This document shows, piece by piece, positions 17,772 to 26,185 of a stretch of 64,000 nucleotides of DNA (position 1 is its first letter; every line of letters starts with the position of its first letter). A program made the position numbers and the translations under genes. The notes below the pieces were generated by a model, which ran no database searches, was not told the origin of the DNA, and worked only from the letters and a program-made list of their open reading frames with translations. This stretch comes from Pseudarthrobacter enclensis (lineage in GTDB: Bacteria; Actinomycetota; Actinomycetes; Actinomycetales; Micrococcaceae), in the NCBI RefSeq assembly GCF_001457025.1, contig NZ_KQ758599.1, positions 186,001-250,000 on the forward strand, in the 5' to 3' direction.

Positions 17772-18761
17772 ATGTTCCGCCTGAAGGAAGAAGCCGACGC
17801 CGGGGCAAGCCTTAAGCCCCGGCGCGGCCTCCGCCGCGCCCGGTTCGTCCTGCTCGCCTTCCTCGGCCTGGTCCTCGTGGCTGCGGCGGTGAACGTGCTG
17901 GCCGAGGCCCGGGAAAAGGCAACCACCGCACCGTACGGGGAACGGATCGCCGTGGACGGCGGCAGCCTGAACGTGATGCGCTACGGGACCCGGCAGGGCA
18001 CACCGGTGGTCCTGCTGAGCGGGCTCGGCACGCCGGCGCCGGGCCTGGACTTCGCCCCGCTGGCCCGGGAACTGGGCGGCTTCGACGTCATCGTGGTGGA
18101 GGGGTTCGGCTACGGCTACAGCGACATGGCAGCCGGTCCGCGCACCAACGAAAACATCAGTACCGAACTGCACCAGGTCCTGGCCACGCTGCAGGTACCG
18201 CAGCCCTATGTCCTGGCCGGGCACTCCATTGCCGGCTTCTACCTGCTGGACTACGCCAACCGGTACCGGCCCGAAGTTGCTGCCGTGGTGGGCATCGACG
18301 CCAGCATCCCCAAGCCCGGGGACGAACCCGTGGCCGAGCCGCAGCCCGGGATCAACTGGACCGGGATTCTGGCGGCCACCGGCTTGGTGCGGGCCGTGGC
18401 AGCGGTGGTTCCCGCCGTCGTCGATCCGCAGAGCACAGCCTTCACCGAGGACGAGTTCCGGCGCATTCGGATGATGTCCCTGTGGAATTTCGGCAACCCT
18501 GCCGTGGCCGACGAAACGGCGCGGATTGCCACCAACGCCCAAGTGCTGCGCGGGGTGGCTTACCCTGCGGACCTGCCCGTCCTGGCCTTCGTGGCCGACG
18601 AGGGCAACGACAGGACAGCCGGGAAGGTGGCGGCGGCGGAGAACCTGCTGCGGAACGTGGCCCGGCACCAGGTGCTGACGGTGCAGGGCGGGCATTACCT
18701 GCACTGGACGCAGGCGCCGCTGATGGCCGGCGCCATCCGGGAGTTCCTCGACGCGGGCTGA
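17772..18761 (+). CDS. Membrane-anchored alpha/beta hydrolase
   Basis: The 329-residue protein has a basic N-terminus, one transmembrane/signal-anchor segment at about residues 26-44 (FVLLAFLGLVLVAAAVNVL) and an extracytoplasmic alpha/beta hydrolase domain. The nucleophile is in AGHSIAGFY near residue 157 and the catalytic His near the end in GGHYLHW. The substrate is unknown. It is the last gene before a dispersed palindromic repeat and the convergent CDP-alcohol phosphatidyltransferase gene. Confidence 0.87.
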   Translation: MFRLKEEADAGASLKPRRGLRRARFVLLAFLGLVLVAAAVNVLAEAREKATTAPYGERIAVDGGSLNVMRYGTRQGTPVVLLSGLGTPAPGLDFAPLARELGGFDVIVVEGFGYGYSDMAAGPRTNENISTELHQVLATLQVPQPYVLAGHSIAGFYLLDYANRYRPEVAAVVGIDASIPKPGDEPVAEPQPGINWTGILAATGLVRAVAAVVPAVVDPQSTAFTEDEFRRIRMMSLWNFGNPAVADETARIATNAQVLRGVAYPADLPVLAFVADEGNDRTAGKVAAAENLLRNVARHQVLTVQGGHYLHWTQAPLMAGAIREFLDAG

Positions 18762-18794
18762 CTGGCCACGGGGACGAAGGCGGACAGTGCGACG

Positions 18795-19484
18795 CTACGT
18801 CCCGCCGTCATGATCGGTTTCCCGTGGGCGAGGCGCATATTCGTTCCTGACGCGGGAATTCGCCGGCGACCCGGAGATACTGGGTGTGACAACGAATGTG
18901 CGGGTCGAAAACGATGAACCGCGTCGACCTGCACCGGCAGCACTGCGGTGCCGCCGTTCGAGCACGACGACGTCGCGGCCGAAGGAGAAGACCAGCAGCG
19001 GGAGTGCCACGGCCGGAGCTGCTGCCGCGGCTGCCTGGGGCAGGCCCGGCAGCAGGGCAATCAGCAGCGCCACCGGTTGCAGGGCACCGATCAGCTTCCG
19101 GGAGATGCTGGGCGGCAGCGGCCGGCGCAGGTGCGGGCGGGCGATGGCCGCGGCGGCCACCACGTAGTACAGGGCGCCGATGGCCAGGGTCCACGGGCCC
19201 ACCACCGTCATGGTGGCCACGGACAGGACCAGCACCAGCGCGGCGTCCGTGGCGGCGTCGAACCGGGCACCCGCCTCCGAGGCCGTTCCCGTGCGCCGGG
19301 CCACCGCACCGTCCACCGCGTCGAGGAGGAAGGCCAATGCGCCGAGGAGCACCAGGACCGGGCCGGGATGCCGGCCGGTGAACAGCGAGGCCACTGCCGG
19401 CACGGCGCAACAGGCGGCCAGGGCCGCGCGGAAAAGGGTGACCCGGTCTGCAGGGGTGGGGCGCCTGGGTGCGATGGTGTCCAC
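18795..19484 (-). CDS. CDP-alcohol phosphatidyltransferase family protein
   Basis: The 229-residue membrane protein contains the diagnostic DAVDGAVARR...GARFDAATD signature (about residues 54-77; DxxDGxxAR...GxxxDxxxD) that binds CDP-diacylglycerol with Mg. It therefore makes a phospholipid from an alcohol substrate not defined here. Five or six hydrophobic segments follow. The last 40 residues are hydrophilic and unconserved, and are encoded by one copy of the dispersed palindrome at 18829-18910, so the original stop was probably lost or the tail extended by the repeat. It follows a small membrane-protein gene with a 3-base gap. Confidence 0.87.
   Translation of the reverse strand: MDTIAPRRPTPADRVTLFRAALAACCAVPAVASLFTGRHPGPVLVLLGALAFLLDAVDGAVARRTGTASEAGARFDAATDAALVLVLSVATMTVVGPWTLAIGALYYVVAAAAIARPHLRRPLPPSISRKLIGALQPVALLIALLPGLPQAAAAAAPAVALPLLVFSFGRDVVVLERRHRSAAGAGRRGSSFSTRTFVVTPSISGSPANSRVRNEYAPRPRETDHDGGT
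18829..18910. repeat. Dispersed imperfect palindrome, copy 1 (inside a CDS 3' end)
   Basis: Left arm 18829-18853 contains GCGCATATTCGTTCCTGACGC and right arm 18885-18910 contains GTGACAACGAATGTGCGGGTCGAAA in opposite orientation, about 31 bases apart. It shares the core TCGACgCGCAnATTCGTT with the copies at 20612, 27294 and 28458. Confidence 0.75.
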
Positions 19485-19487
19485 CTT

Positions 19488-19892
19488 TCACGTGTCCCGG
19501 CCGGGGGCGCGGCGGCTCTGGCTGTTGCGGACCAGGCCGGCAAGGGCCAGGAGGCTTCCGGCCGCTTCGGCCACGGCACTCAGTGACTTGGAGAAGAACC
19601 ACACGGGGTCGTACATGGCCGGGAATGGTCCGAACGCCGGAATATCAACATACCGGTAGAGCATCACGGCGGCGAACGCGGTGAAGGCAACCACCAGGGC
19701 GGCGGCGTAGGAGGCCCGGCTGCCCCGGACCAGCACCCACACGCCCACTATGAGCGCGGCAGCAGCCTCCAACAGGAACAGGGTGCCCTGGCTGATCACC
19801 CCGGGCGGCGCGTCCTGGTGGCCCGGGGCAAGGAGGAGGTGCACCCCAGCGTCGATGAACAGGGCAACGGCCGTGAGGATTCGCAAAACCAC
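19488..19892 (-). CDS. Small membrane protein (134 aa)
   Basis: Four hydrophobic segments are visible (about 5-25, 38-57, 63-82 and 101-123), with the motif DAGVHLLLAPGH in the first loop and RYVDIPAFGPFPAMYDPVWF before the last. The topology is that of a DoxX-like or similar four-helix membrane protein, but I do not recognise the family. It ends three bases before the CDP-alcohol phosphatidyltransferase start, so they form an operon. The 196 bases upstream (19893-20088) hold no gene. Confidence 0.78.
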   Translation of the reverse strand: MVLRILTAVALFIDAGVHLLLAPGHQDAPPGVISQGTLFLLEAAAALIVGVWVLVRGSRASYAAALVVAFTAFAAVMLYRYVDIPAFGPFPAMYDPVWFFSKSLSAVAEAAGSLLALAGLVRNSQSRRAPGRDT

Positions 19893-20088
19893 ACCCTTAA
19901 GACGTCGTCCGGCTGGTAAGGGTTCATCCGGCCGGACCGGTGCCGCCAGGCCCGGCAGCCGGCGCGGTCGGTGGGTCTTTCAGCCCTTGAAGAGCGGCCT
20001 GCGGAGGCGTTGACTTTTAATGCGGGCCACGGTGCCCGCGGGGCGGAATGGCAGTGGGCCGGACCGTTCCGGACAGAAAGGAAAATCG

Positions 20089-20445
20089 GTGACTAAGTGG
20101 TATCGGTGGCAGGACTGGGTGACAGTGGCCGCCGGACTCTTCACTGCGGTTGCGGTCCTGTGGACCCGGCAGGAAAACATGTCCATGACCCTGATGCTCG
20201 CGTTCGGCGGGCTGTTGGTGGTCAGCGGCCTGATCAACCTGGCCATGCCGGGAACTCCGGCCATGGAGTACGTCCAGGCGGTCCTGGCCGCAGGGCTGGT
20301 CCTCTCGCCTTGGCTGGGGACCTACACGGGCGCCACGGGAGCGGCGTTGACATCGTGGATTGCAGGCGGCGTGGCGCTGGTGGTTACAGCAGCGGCCATT
20401 AAGCCGAGCACCGATGTCCGCCACACCTACCGCGTCTCGCATTAG
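20089..20445 (+). CDS. SPW repeat membrane protein
   Basis: GTG at 20089 follows AAAGGAAA, and gives 118 aa rather than the longer open frame. Four hydrophobic helices form two pairs. SPW-family markers are WQDWVTVAAGLFTAVAVLW at the start and LSPWLGTY in the third segment, with TSWIAGG afterwards. These are small actinobacterial membrane proteins of unknown function. The gene stands alone and is followed by a long non-coding region with a palindromic repeat. Confidence 0.83.
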   Translation: MTKWYRWQDWVTVAAGLFTAVAVLWTRQENMSMTLMLAFGGLLVVSGLINLAMPGTPAMEYVQAVLAAGLVLSPWLGTYTGATGAALTSWIAGGVALVVTAAAIKPSTDVRHTYRVSH

Positions 20446-20831
20446 CAACACCATCCGCCATGGCCGCGCTGCGGGGATGGGGGGGGAATTGAACCCCCCG
20501 CTCCTCCGCAGCCGCCGGCCATGGCGGAGCTGCGTCCCGCTCGTGCGGGGTCCAGCAGCTGGAGGCCCCACGGGCAGCGACGCACCTTGGGCTGACTCCC
20601 CGCACCGCTTCTTCGTTTTCGACGCGTAAATTCGTTCCCGCACCCGTAATAGCCTTAGCGCCGGCGATTTTGCGTGTCGCCAGCGCAGGTGCGTGTCGCC
20701 AGCATGGGTGGAGTACGACGGCGGTTCCGCGGTCCGGTGCGGTCCGCCACGGCCCGGCTGAGTCCGGGTTCAAATGAGTCCGGGTTCGGCAGTGCTCGGG
20801 GCGTGTGGTTGCCCGTGGTTGGATGGTGGGC
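20446..20831. other. Gene-free interval with hairpin, palindromic repeat and short direct repeats
   Basis: No convincing gene is seen. It holds a G-run/C-run hairpin (about 20478-20500, GGGGGG-AATTGAA-CCCCCC) that may end the SPW transcript, the dispersed palindrome at 20612-20683, a 14-base direct repeat TGCGTGTCGCCAGC at 20671 and 20690, and a repeated GAGTCCGGGTTC near 20760 and 20776. Confidence 0.6.
20612..20683. repeat. Dispersed imperfect palindrome, copy 2
   Basis: Left arm 20616-20643 reads TTTTCGACGCGTAAATTCGT and on, right arm 20658-20682 reads GCGCCGGCGATTTTGCGTGTC and on; each is a variant of the other's complement. The flanking CTTCG and trailing CGCACC match copy 3 at 27294 closely. 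Confidence 0.8.
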
Positions 20832-21209
20832 ATGGGGAAACGGCTGGACGGCGCATCGTTGCTGGTCATCGGCGGGACGCTGCTGTTCCTGTCGGTGATC
20901 TCCACGTTCTTTGTGTTCGTCTCCGGGTTCGACTGGGACCCGGACGACTATTCGGCGGCCTACTGGCAGGCCGAGATTCCTAAGCGCCAGTGGACCCTCG
21001 CCGCCGGGCTTGCCGTTCCCGGGCTCTGCGCCTTGGCGGCCGGACTGTCGATGTTCGCCCTGCCGCGACGTCCGGTGCGGATCATCGCAGGCGGGCTGGT
21101 CGCCGTGCTGGCCCTGGGGCTGTTCGCGGTCAGCTGGGTCCTCGGGTTCGAGGCGGTCGATTCGGCGAGGTACTGGGCCGTCCGGCAGGCGGGTGGCTTC
21201 CCGAGGTGA
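20832..21209 (+). CDS. Small membrane protein (about 125 aa)
   Basis: Three hydrophobic helices are visible (about 8-30, 55-73 and 80-100), with an acidic loop after the first (FDWDPDDYSAAYWQAEIPKRQW). ATG at 20832 (GGTGG upstream) is preferred; ATG 20823 or GTG 20805 would add 3 or 9 residues. I do not recognise the family. It converges with the next gene, with a 33-base gap. Confidence 0.7.
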   Translation: MGKRLDGASLLVIGGTLLFLSVISTFFVFVSGFDWDPDDYSAAYWQAEIPKRQWTLAAGLAVPGLCALAAGLSMFALPRRPVRIIAGGLVAVLALGLFAVSWVLGFEAVDSARYWAVRQAGGFPR

Positions 21210-21242
21210 CGGGCCGGGGAAGCCGCGTGCCGCCGTCGTGCG

Positions 21243-21776
21243 TCAGCGTGAGCCGGGGACGCGCTCCGTGCTGACGGCGTAAATGTTCCCGTGGACCCTT
21301 TTGAACCCGCCCCGCTCGAGCTCGGCGGCGTCGTAGCCGTCCGGGACCAGGACTGCGGTGACGATGCCGTTGGACCCGGTCCGCACAATCTCCTGGTCGC
21401 TCCTGGCGCCTTCTCCGCAGCCGGTGCTCCACCGGGTGGGGTGGTTGTCCGGGAATACGGTGATGCACAGGTTCTCCCGGTCCGGATTTCCGCTGATGAA
21501 GTAGCGGATGCCGTCGTCGTGCGCGGCGAGCCGGACGGTGTAGCCCTCGTCCTGGAGCTGGGAAACACCATCCGGGAGGTTGTCGGCAGCGGTTGCGGGA
21601 CGGTCCAGGATGGCCAGCTCCGCCGGTTTGGGCAGCGGGTTCAGCAGCACCCCGAGCGCCAGGAACACGACGATCGCCAGGACAATGATCACCGGCCCCT
21701 TCAGCGTGCGGGCCTTGGCCTCCGGCGCGCTCAGTGTTGTTGTGGACGTGCTGGCGTCAGTGCGTTCCGGTTCCAT
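21243..21776 (-). CDS. Membrane-anchored hypothetical protein (177 aa)
   Basis: A Thr/Ser-rich cytoplasmic N-terminus (about 28 aa) precedes one transmembrane segment (PVIIVLAIVVFLALGVLL). A 130-residue extracytoplasmic domain follows, with two Cys (ENLCITVF and STGCGEGA) that could form a disulfide. The domain alternates short beta-type segments (YTVRLAAHDDGIRYFISG, NGIVTAVLVPDGYD). No family is recognised. Confidence 0.75.
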   Translation of the reverse strand: MEPERTDASTSTTTLSAPEAKARTLKGPVIIVLAIVVFLALGVLLNPLPKPAELAILDRPATAADNLPDGVSQLQDEGYTVRLAAHDDGIRYFISGNPDRENLCITVFPDNHPTRWSTGCGEGARSDQEIVRTGSNGIVTAVLVPDGYDAAELERGGFKRVHGNIYAVSTERVPGSR

Positions 21777-21873
21777 GCGTCTGCCCCCTCAGGCGTTGGT
21801 CCCCCGAGCCTACCCGACGCCGTGTGCCCGTGAGGCCTTGCCCGTTTTCGCCGGGCGGGGCTACGTTGTGGCG

Positions 21874-22302
21874 ATGGAGCGAAAGGCCACGCCCGCCGAC
21901 GTCGACGCGATCTGCCGCGGCCTGCCCGAAGTGGAGCTCGGGACATCCTGGGGTGACCGCCCCACCTACAAGGTGCCGCGCGGGCCCAAGGGGCGGGGCT
22001 TTGTGCTGTACCGTGCTCCGCACAAGACGGCCGTGGACCCGGAAACGGGGGAGCCCTACCGGGACCTGCTGGTGATCGTGGTCCCGGACGATGCCGCCAA
22101 GTCTGCGCTGGTGGAAGACCCCTCCGTGCCGTTCTTCACCGTCCCGCACTTTGACGGGTACAACGCTGTCCTGGTGCAGGAGTCCAGGCTGGGCGAGATG
22201 GGCCACGACGAGCTTGCCGAGATCCTGGTGGAAGCCTGGGCGGCCCGGGCGCCGAAGAAGCTGGTGGCCCAGTTCTTCTCCGGCCGCCACGGGATGCGCT
22301 GA
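21874..22302 (+). CDS. MmcQ/YjbR-family protein
   Basis: The 142-residue cytosolic protein fits the MmcQ/YjbR double-wing fold: an N-terminal helix (ATPADVDAICRGLPEVELG), SWGDRPTYKVPRGPKGRGFVLY, then LVIVVPDDAAKSALV and the final helix DELAEILVEAWAARAPKKL. The family has a CyaY/DNA-binding-like fold and unknown role. The start could instead be GTG at 21868, adding two residues. The frame remains open upstream, but that part is antisense to the preceding gene. Confidence 0.85.
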   Translation: MERKATPADVDAICRGLPEVELGTSWGDRPTYKVPRGPKGRGFVLYRAPHKTAVDPETGEPYRDLLVIVVPDDAAKSALVEDPSVPFFTVPHFDGYNAVLVQESRLGEMGHDELAEILVEAWAARAPKKLVAQFFSGRHGMR

Positions 22303-22344
22303 CCGGCCTGCTCGGTCAGCGGCCAGCCTGACCGGCCTGCGCGG

Positions 22345-24222
22345 TCAGCGGCCGGGCCGGGTGCCGCGCCGGACGCCGGGGCGGCGATAGAAACCCTTTT
22401 GGCCTGCAGTGGTTCCCGGACCCGCGTTGTCCGTGCCGGCGTCGTCCGCGTCCGCCGTGAACCGTTCGCTGAGCTGCGCCTCCACGGCCTCGTTGACCTG
22501 CCCGGCCAGGTGCTCCTGGTAATGCTCCTGGAAGGAGTCGGCCATGGTGTCCTGCACGTGCTCGGTGACATGCTCCGTAACGTGCGCCGCCATCTCGTCC
22601 CGGGCGAGTTTCCGCTGGGCCCGTACCAGGGCGCGGTGTTCCACGTGGAAGGCCTTGGCGGTGGCCACGCACATCAGGATGATCACCACGCTGAACGGTA
22701 CGGCCGTGAGGATGGCCGCCGTCTGGATGGCCTCAAGCCCGTTGGCCAGCAGCAGCGCAATCGCGACGGCGGCCGCTGCCAGGGCCCAGAAAATGCGGAG
22801 CCAGTTGCGCGGTTCCACGTCCCCGCCGGTGGCAATCATGCCCATGACCAGGGCGCCGGAGTCCGCGGACGTGATGAAGAAGATGGCGATCAGGAGCAGT
22901 GCCCCGATGGTGAGGATGGTGCTCCCCGGGAGGCTGCTGAGCAGGGTGAACAGGGCACCTTCCGTGTCCACGGTCCCGTCCCCGTCCACCAGGCCGCCGT
23001 CGCCGAAAAGCTGCTGGTGGATGCCCGCGCCACCCAGCACGGCGAACCAGAGGAAGCCCATGGCGGTGGGGACCAGCAGGACGCCGGCCACGAACTGCCG
23101 GACCGTGCGGCCCTTGGAGATCCGCGCGATGAAGATGCCCACGAACGGCGCCCACGAGATCCACCAGCCCCAGTAGAACGTGGTCCAGGCGGCCTGCCAG
23201 GCTTCGCCGTCGGCGCCGGAGAAGGCCAGGGTGTTGAAGGTCAGGCCGATGACGTTCTGCAGGTAGTTGCCAATGGACTGCACGAATTCGCGCAGCAGGA
23301 ACAGGGTGGGGCCGGTGAACAGGACAAACAGCATCAGCACCCCGGCCAGGACCAGGTTGGTGTTGGAGAGCCATTTCATGCCCTTCCCCACACCGGACAC
23401 TACGGACAGGATGGTCAGGGTGATGATGCAGAGGATCAGGCCGATCTGCGTCATGGTGGTGGCCTGGGCAATGTTGGCGTGTTCCAGGCCGGCCGAGATC
23501 TGCAGGACGCCCAGTCCCAGGGAGGTGGCCACGCCGAAGAGCGTTCCCACCAGGGCCACGACGTCGATCAGGTTGCCCCAGGCGCCGGCAACGCGCTTGC
23601 GTCCCAGCAGCGGCTCCAGGGTCCAGCGGATGGAGATGGGTCGGTTCCTGCGGTGCACGGCGTACGCGATGGAAACGCCCACCACCACGTAGATGGCCCA
23701 GGCGTGCAGCCCCCAGTGCAGGTAGGTCTGTGTCAGGGCCTCCTGGGCAAGTTCCACCGGTGAGCCCTCGACGCCGGGCCGTGGCGAGGCGAAATGGCTC
23801 AGCGGTTCGGCCACGCCGAAGAAGACCAGGCCGATCCCCATCCCGGCAGCGAACAGCAGCGCGAACCAGGACATCATGGTGAATTCCGGCTCGTCCTCGT
23901 CCTTGCCGAGCTTGATGTCGCCGTACCGGCTCAGCCCGATCCACAGGGCAAACACCACAAAGAGCGCGACGGCGGCCACGTAGTACCAGCCGAACCACTT
24001 GATGACGTTGGTCTGGACTGAGCCGAACAGCTCCGTGGCGGTGCCCGGGAAGGTGGTGGCGAAGAAGACGAAAACCACGATGACCGCCGCTGCGGGCCAG
24101 AAGACCCAGGGCGCCACTTTGTGGGTATCCGCGGCGGGCTTGCCGAGGCGGTTGGCTGCGGGGCCGGGCGGCGCCTCCCCGTTGCGTTTGCTGGTACTTC
24201 TGGTGCCGGGTGTGGCGGACAT
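22345..24222 (-). CDS. BCCT-family (betaine/choline/carnitine) transporter
   Basis: The 625-residue protein carries out secondary uptake of quaternary-ammonium osmolytes. About twelve transmembrane helices are visible. Family signatures include FAAGMGIGLVFFGVAEPLSHF near residue 128, the aromatic substrate box in TFYWGWWISWAPFVGIFIARIS near 350, and FFITSADSGALVMG later. The last 90 residues are hydrophilic and rich in His/Glu (HVTEHVTEHVQDTM), forming a probable coiled-coil osmosensory tail as in BetP-type carriers. ATG 24222 follows GAGGGGAA. The open frame upstream is antisense to other genes and not used. Confidence 0.93.
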   Translation of the reverse strand: MSATPGTRSTSKRNGEAPPGPAANRLGKPAADTHKVAPWVFWPAAAVIVVFVFFATTFPGTATELFGSVQTNVIKWFGWYYVAAVALFVVFALWIGLSRYGDIKLGKDEDEPEFTMMSWFALLFAAGMGIGLVFFGVAEPLSHFASPRPGVEGSPVELAQEALTQTYLHWGLHAWAIYVVVGVSIAYAVHRRNRPISIRWTLEPLLGRKRVAGAWGNLIDVVALVGTLFGVATSLGLGVLQISAGLEHANIAQATTMTQIGLILCIITLTILSVVSGVGKGMKWLSNTNLVLAGVLMLFVLFTGPTLFLLREFVQSIGNYLQNVIGLTFNTLAFSGADGEAWQAAWTTFYWGWWISWAPFVGIFIARISKGRTVRQFVAGVLLVPTAMGFLWFAVLGGAGIHQQLFGDGGLVDGDGTVDTEGALFTLLSSLPGSTILTIGALLLIAIFFITSADSGALVMGMIATGGDVEPRNWLRIFWALAAAAVAIALLLANGLEAIQTAAILTAVPFSVVIILMCVATAKAFHVEHRALVRAQRKLARDEMAAHVTEHVTEHVQDTMADSFQEHYQEHLAGQVNEAVEAQLSERFTADADDAGTDNAGPGTTAGQKGFYRRPGVRRGTRPGR

Positions 24223-24404
24223 GCTCGGGTTCCCCTCATGCGCCGTAGGGCGCTCAGACTGCTGGTTGGTTTCTGCTGCTAACGGTCGTCTGGTGCTGTA
24301 TGTCGTACGTGCAGCCTGCAGTCTACGGAGGCGGCCCGCCGCTGCCGCCTCCGGGCGTGCATGTCCGCCGGCATTGATGCCGGATCGAGACGTGCCGGCG
24401 TGTC

Positions 24405-25616
24405 TTAGTCCGTGGTCAGCACGGTCTTCAGCCAGCCTTCCTCGCGCCGGTCGAAGTTCAGGTACGCGTCCACCACGTCGCTGATGGGTTCGTGCTGGGT
24501 GATGAAGCGCGTGGGGTCGAATACGCCGGAGGCCACCAGGTCCACCAGCGGCGGCGTGACCGAGCGGTGGTCGCAGTTGCCCATCCGGATGGTCAGGTTC
24601 TTGTTCATGGCCTGGCCGATCGGGTAGGACGTCATGGTGGGGCCATAGACTCCGATGATGCCGATCCGCCCGTACTTCCGCACCGTCTCCACGCTCCACT
24701 GCGAGACCTGGGACGGGGCGTTGCCCGGCACCCAGTTTTCGCCCTGCACGTTGGTTTCCGGTGCCACCTCGGATACTTCCTGCTCGAACTGCTCCGCCTG
24801 TTCCTCGGCCTTCGCGGCCGCGGGGCCGGAGGAGGGCCGCTGGGCATCCACGCCCACGGCATCGATCACCGCATCCACGCCGATCCCCGCGGTCGCCTCC
24901 ATGAGGGCCTCCACCGGGTCCTCGCTGTTGAAGTTGACCACGTCGGCGTTCTGGTCGAGTGCCTGCACCAGCCGGGTTTCGATCCCGTCGATGGCGAACA
25001 CCCGGGACGCGCCTTGCCGGAAGGCGGACGCGATGGCCAGCTGCCCCACGATGCCCGCCCCGTACACGGCCACGGTGTCGCCTCGCTGGATGCCGGCCAG
25101 CTGCGCGCCGAACCAGGAGGTGGGGAAAATGTCGGAGAGCAGGATGGCCTGTTCGTCGCTGACGTTGTCCGGTATGGACGTCAGGGTGTTGGACGCCCAC
25201 GGGATCCGGGCGTACTCGGCCTGCAGCCCGTTGACAGGCCCGGTGGTTTCGGGGCCTCCGAAGAAGCAGGTCCCGGCCTGCGGTCCGTTCGGGTTGGCGG
25301 TGTCGCACTGCGCCGTATGCCCGGCGCGGCACTGCCAGCAGACCCCGCAGGACATGGTGGAGGAGACGATCACGCGGTCGCCGGGGGCGAACCGGCGCAC
25401 AGCCTTGCCGACGGCGGTCACCTCACCCACCGCCTCGTGCCCCAGGATGGTGCCCTCCTTCATCCCGGACATGGTGCCGCGGATGAAGTGCAGGTCCGTG
25501 CCGCAGATGGCGCTGCGGGTGATCCGGACAATGGCGTCGTTGGGGTCCAGGATGGCGGGATCGTCCACGGTGTCCAGCCGGATATCGCCTTCGCCGTGCC
25601 ATACGAGAGCTTTCAT
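24405..25616 (-). CDS. Zinc-dependent alcohol/formaldehyde dehydrogenase-like (MDR family)
   Basis: The 403-residue MDR enzyme has the catalytic-zinc motif AICGTDLHFIRG near 38 and GHEAVGEV near 59, a structural-zinc Cys cluster (CGVCWQCRAGHTAQC, about 90-104), and a Rossmann NAD site YGAGIVGQLAIASA near 184. Architecture resembles the glutathione-independent formaldehyde dehydrogenase group. An unusual insert with an Ala/Glu-rich helix (GPAAAKAEEQAEQFEQEV) lies between the Rossmann strands. The start is ATG 25616. The 182 bases between its stop and the BCCT start (24223-24404) contain no gene. Confidence 0.9.
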   Translation of the reverse strand: MKALVWHGEGDIRLDTVDDPAILDPNDAIVRITRSAICGTDLHFIRGTMSGMKEGTILGHEAVGEVTAVGKAVRRFAPGDRVIVSSTMSCGVCWQCRAGHTAQCDTANPNGPQAGTCFFGGPETTGPVNGLQAEYARIPWASNTLTSIPDNVSDEQAILLSDIFPTSWFGAQLAGIQRGDTVAVYGAGIVGQLAIASAFRQGASRVFAIDGIETRLVQALDQNADVVNFNSEDPVEALMEATAGIGVDAVIDAVGVDAQRPSSGPAAAKAEEQAEQFEQEVSEVAPETNVQGENWVPGNAPSQVSQWSVETVRKYGRIGIIGVYGPTMTSYPIGQAMNKNLTIRMGNCDHRSVTPPLVDLVASGVFDPTRFITQHEPISDVVDAYLNFDRREEGWLKTVLTTD

Positions 25617-25751
25617 GATGTGACTCCTTGTGTGGCCCCGGGGCCACGGTTTTGGGCTGAGAAGGGTGGTCCACCCGAAATAGTAAGGCTACTGTTTATT
25701 TGGGGTCGGAACCAGACTCCCGCAGCCGACGGATGGACAGGAGAGACACCA

Positions 25752-26168
25752 ATGAGCCATATAACCTCGATGCTGGACACCTACCCCAAAGACTTGGGCG
25801 GTGTTGACCGCGGGAAGCTGGCCGAATGCATTGCCGCCTGCTTTGAGTGCGCCCAGACCTGCACCGCCTGCGCTGATGCGTGCCTCAGCGAGGACATGGT
25901 GCCGGAGCTGACCAAATGCATCCGCACCAACCTGGACTGCGCGGACATCTGCTCCGCTGCCGGGAAGGTCATCTCCCGGCACACCGGCTACGACGCCACC
26001 ATCACCAGGGCCATCCTCGAGGCATGTGCCGCTGCCTGCAAGGCATGCGCCGATGAGTGCGGGCAGCATGCCGGGATGCACGAGCATTGCCGGGTGTGCG
26101 CCGAGGCGTGCCGCCGCTGCGAGGCTGCCTGCAACGAGCTGCTGGTTACCCTAGGCCGCGGCGCTTAG
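25752..26168 (+). CDS. Four-helix bundle Cys-rich copper-binding protein (DUF326/Csp-like)
   Basis: The 138-residue soluble protein carries about twenty Cys arranged as CxxxC pairs along four helices (AACFECAQTCTACADACL, CADIC, ACAAACKACADECGQH, CRVCAEACRRCEAAC). That is the layout of cytosolic Csp3-type copper storage proteins, which bind many Cu(I) ions in the core of the bundle. AGGAGAG precedes ATG 25752. No signal peptide is seen, so it is cytosolic. Function is inferred from the family. It fits with the copper export operon at the window start, though the two are 23 kb apart. It precedes an HPP protein by 17 bases. Confidence 0.9.
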   Translation: MSHITSMLDTYPKDLGGVDRGKLAECIAACFECAQTCTACADACLSEDMVPELTKCIRTNLDCADICSAAGKVISRHTGYDATITRAILEACAAACKACADECGQHAGMHEHCRVCAEACRRCEAACNELLVTLGRGA

Positions 26169-26185
26169 GCCTGGGGTGGTGCTCC

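Noticed and set aside
20474-20505. T-arm-like sequence suggesting a tRNA on the minus strand
   Set aside because: GGTTCAATTCC-type sequence is in a G/C hairpin, but no acceptor, D-arm or anticodon arm can be folded around it.
24223-25332. Extension of the BCCT frame into the dehydrogenase gene
   Set aside because: It lies in another frame of the same-strand dehydrogenase and reads as Arg/Gly-rich noise; ATG 24222 has GAGGGGAA.
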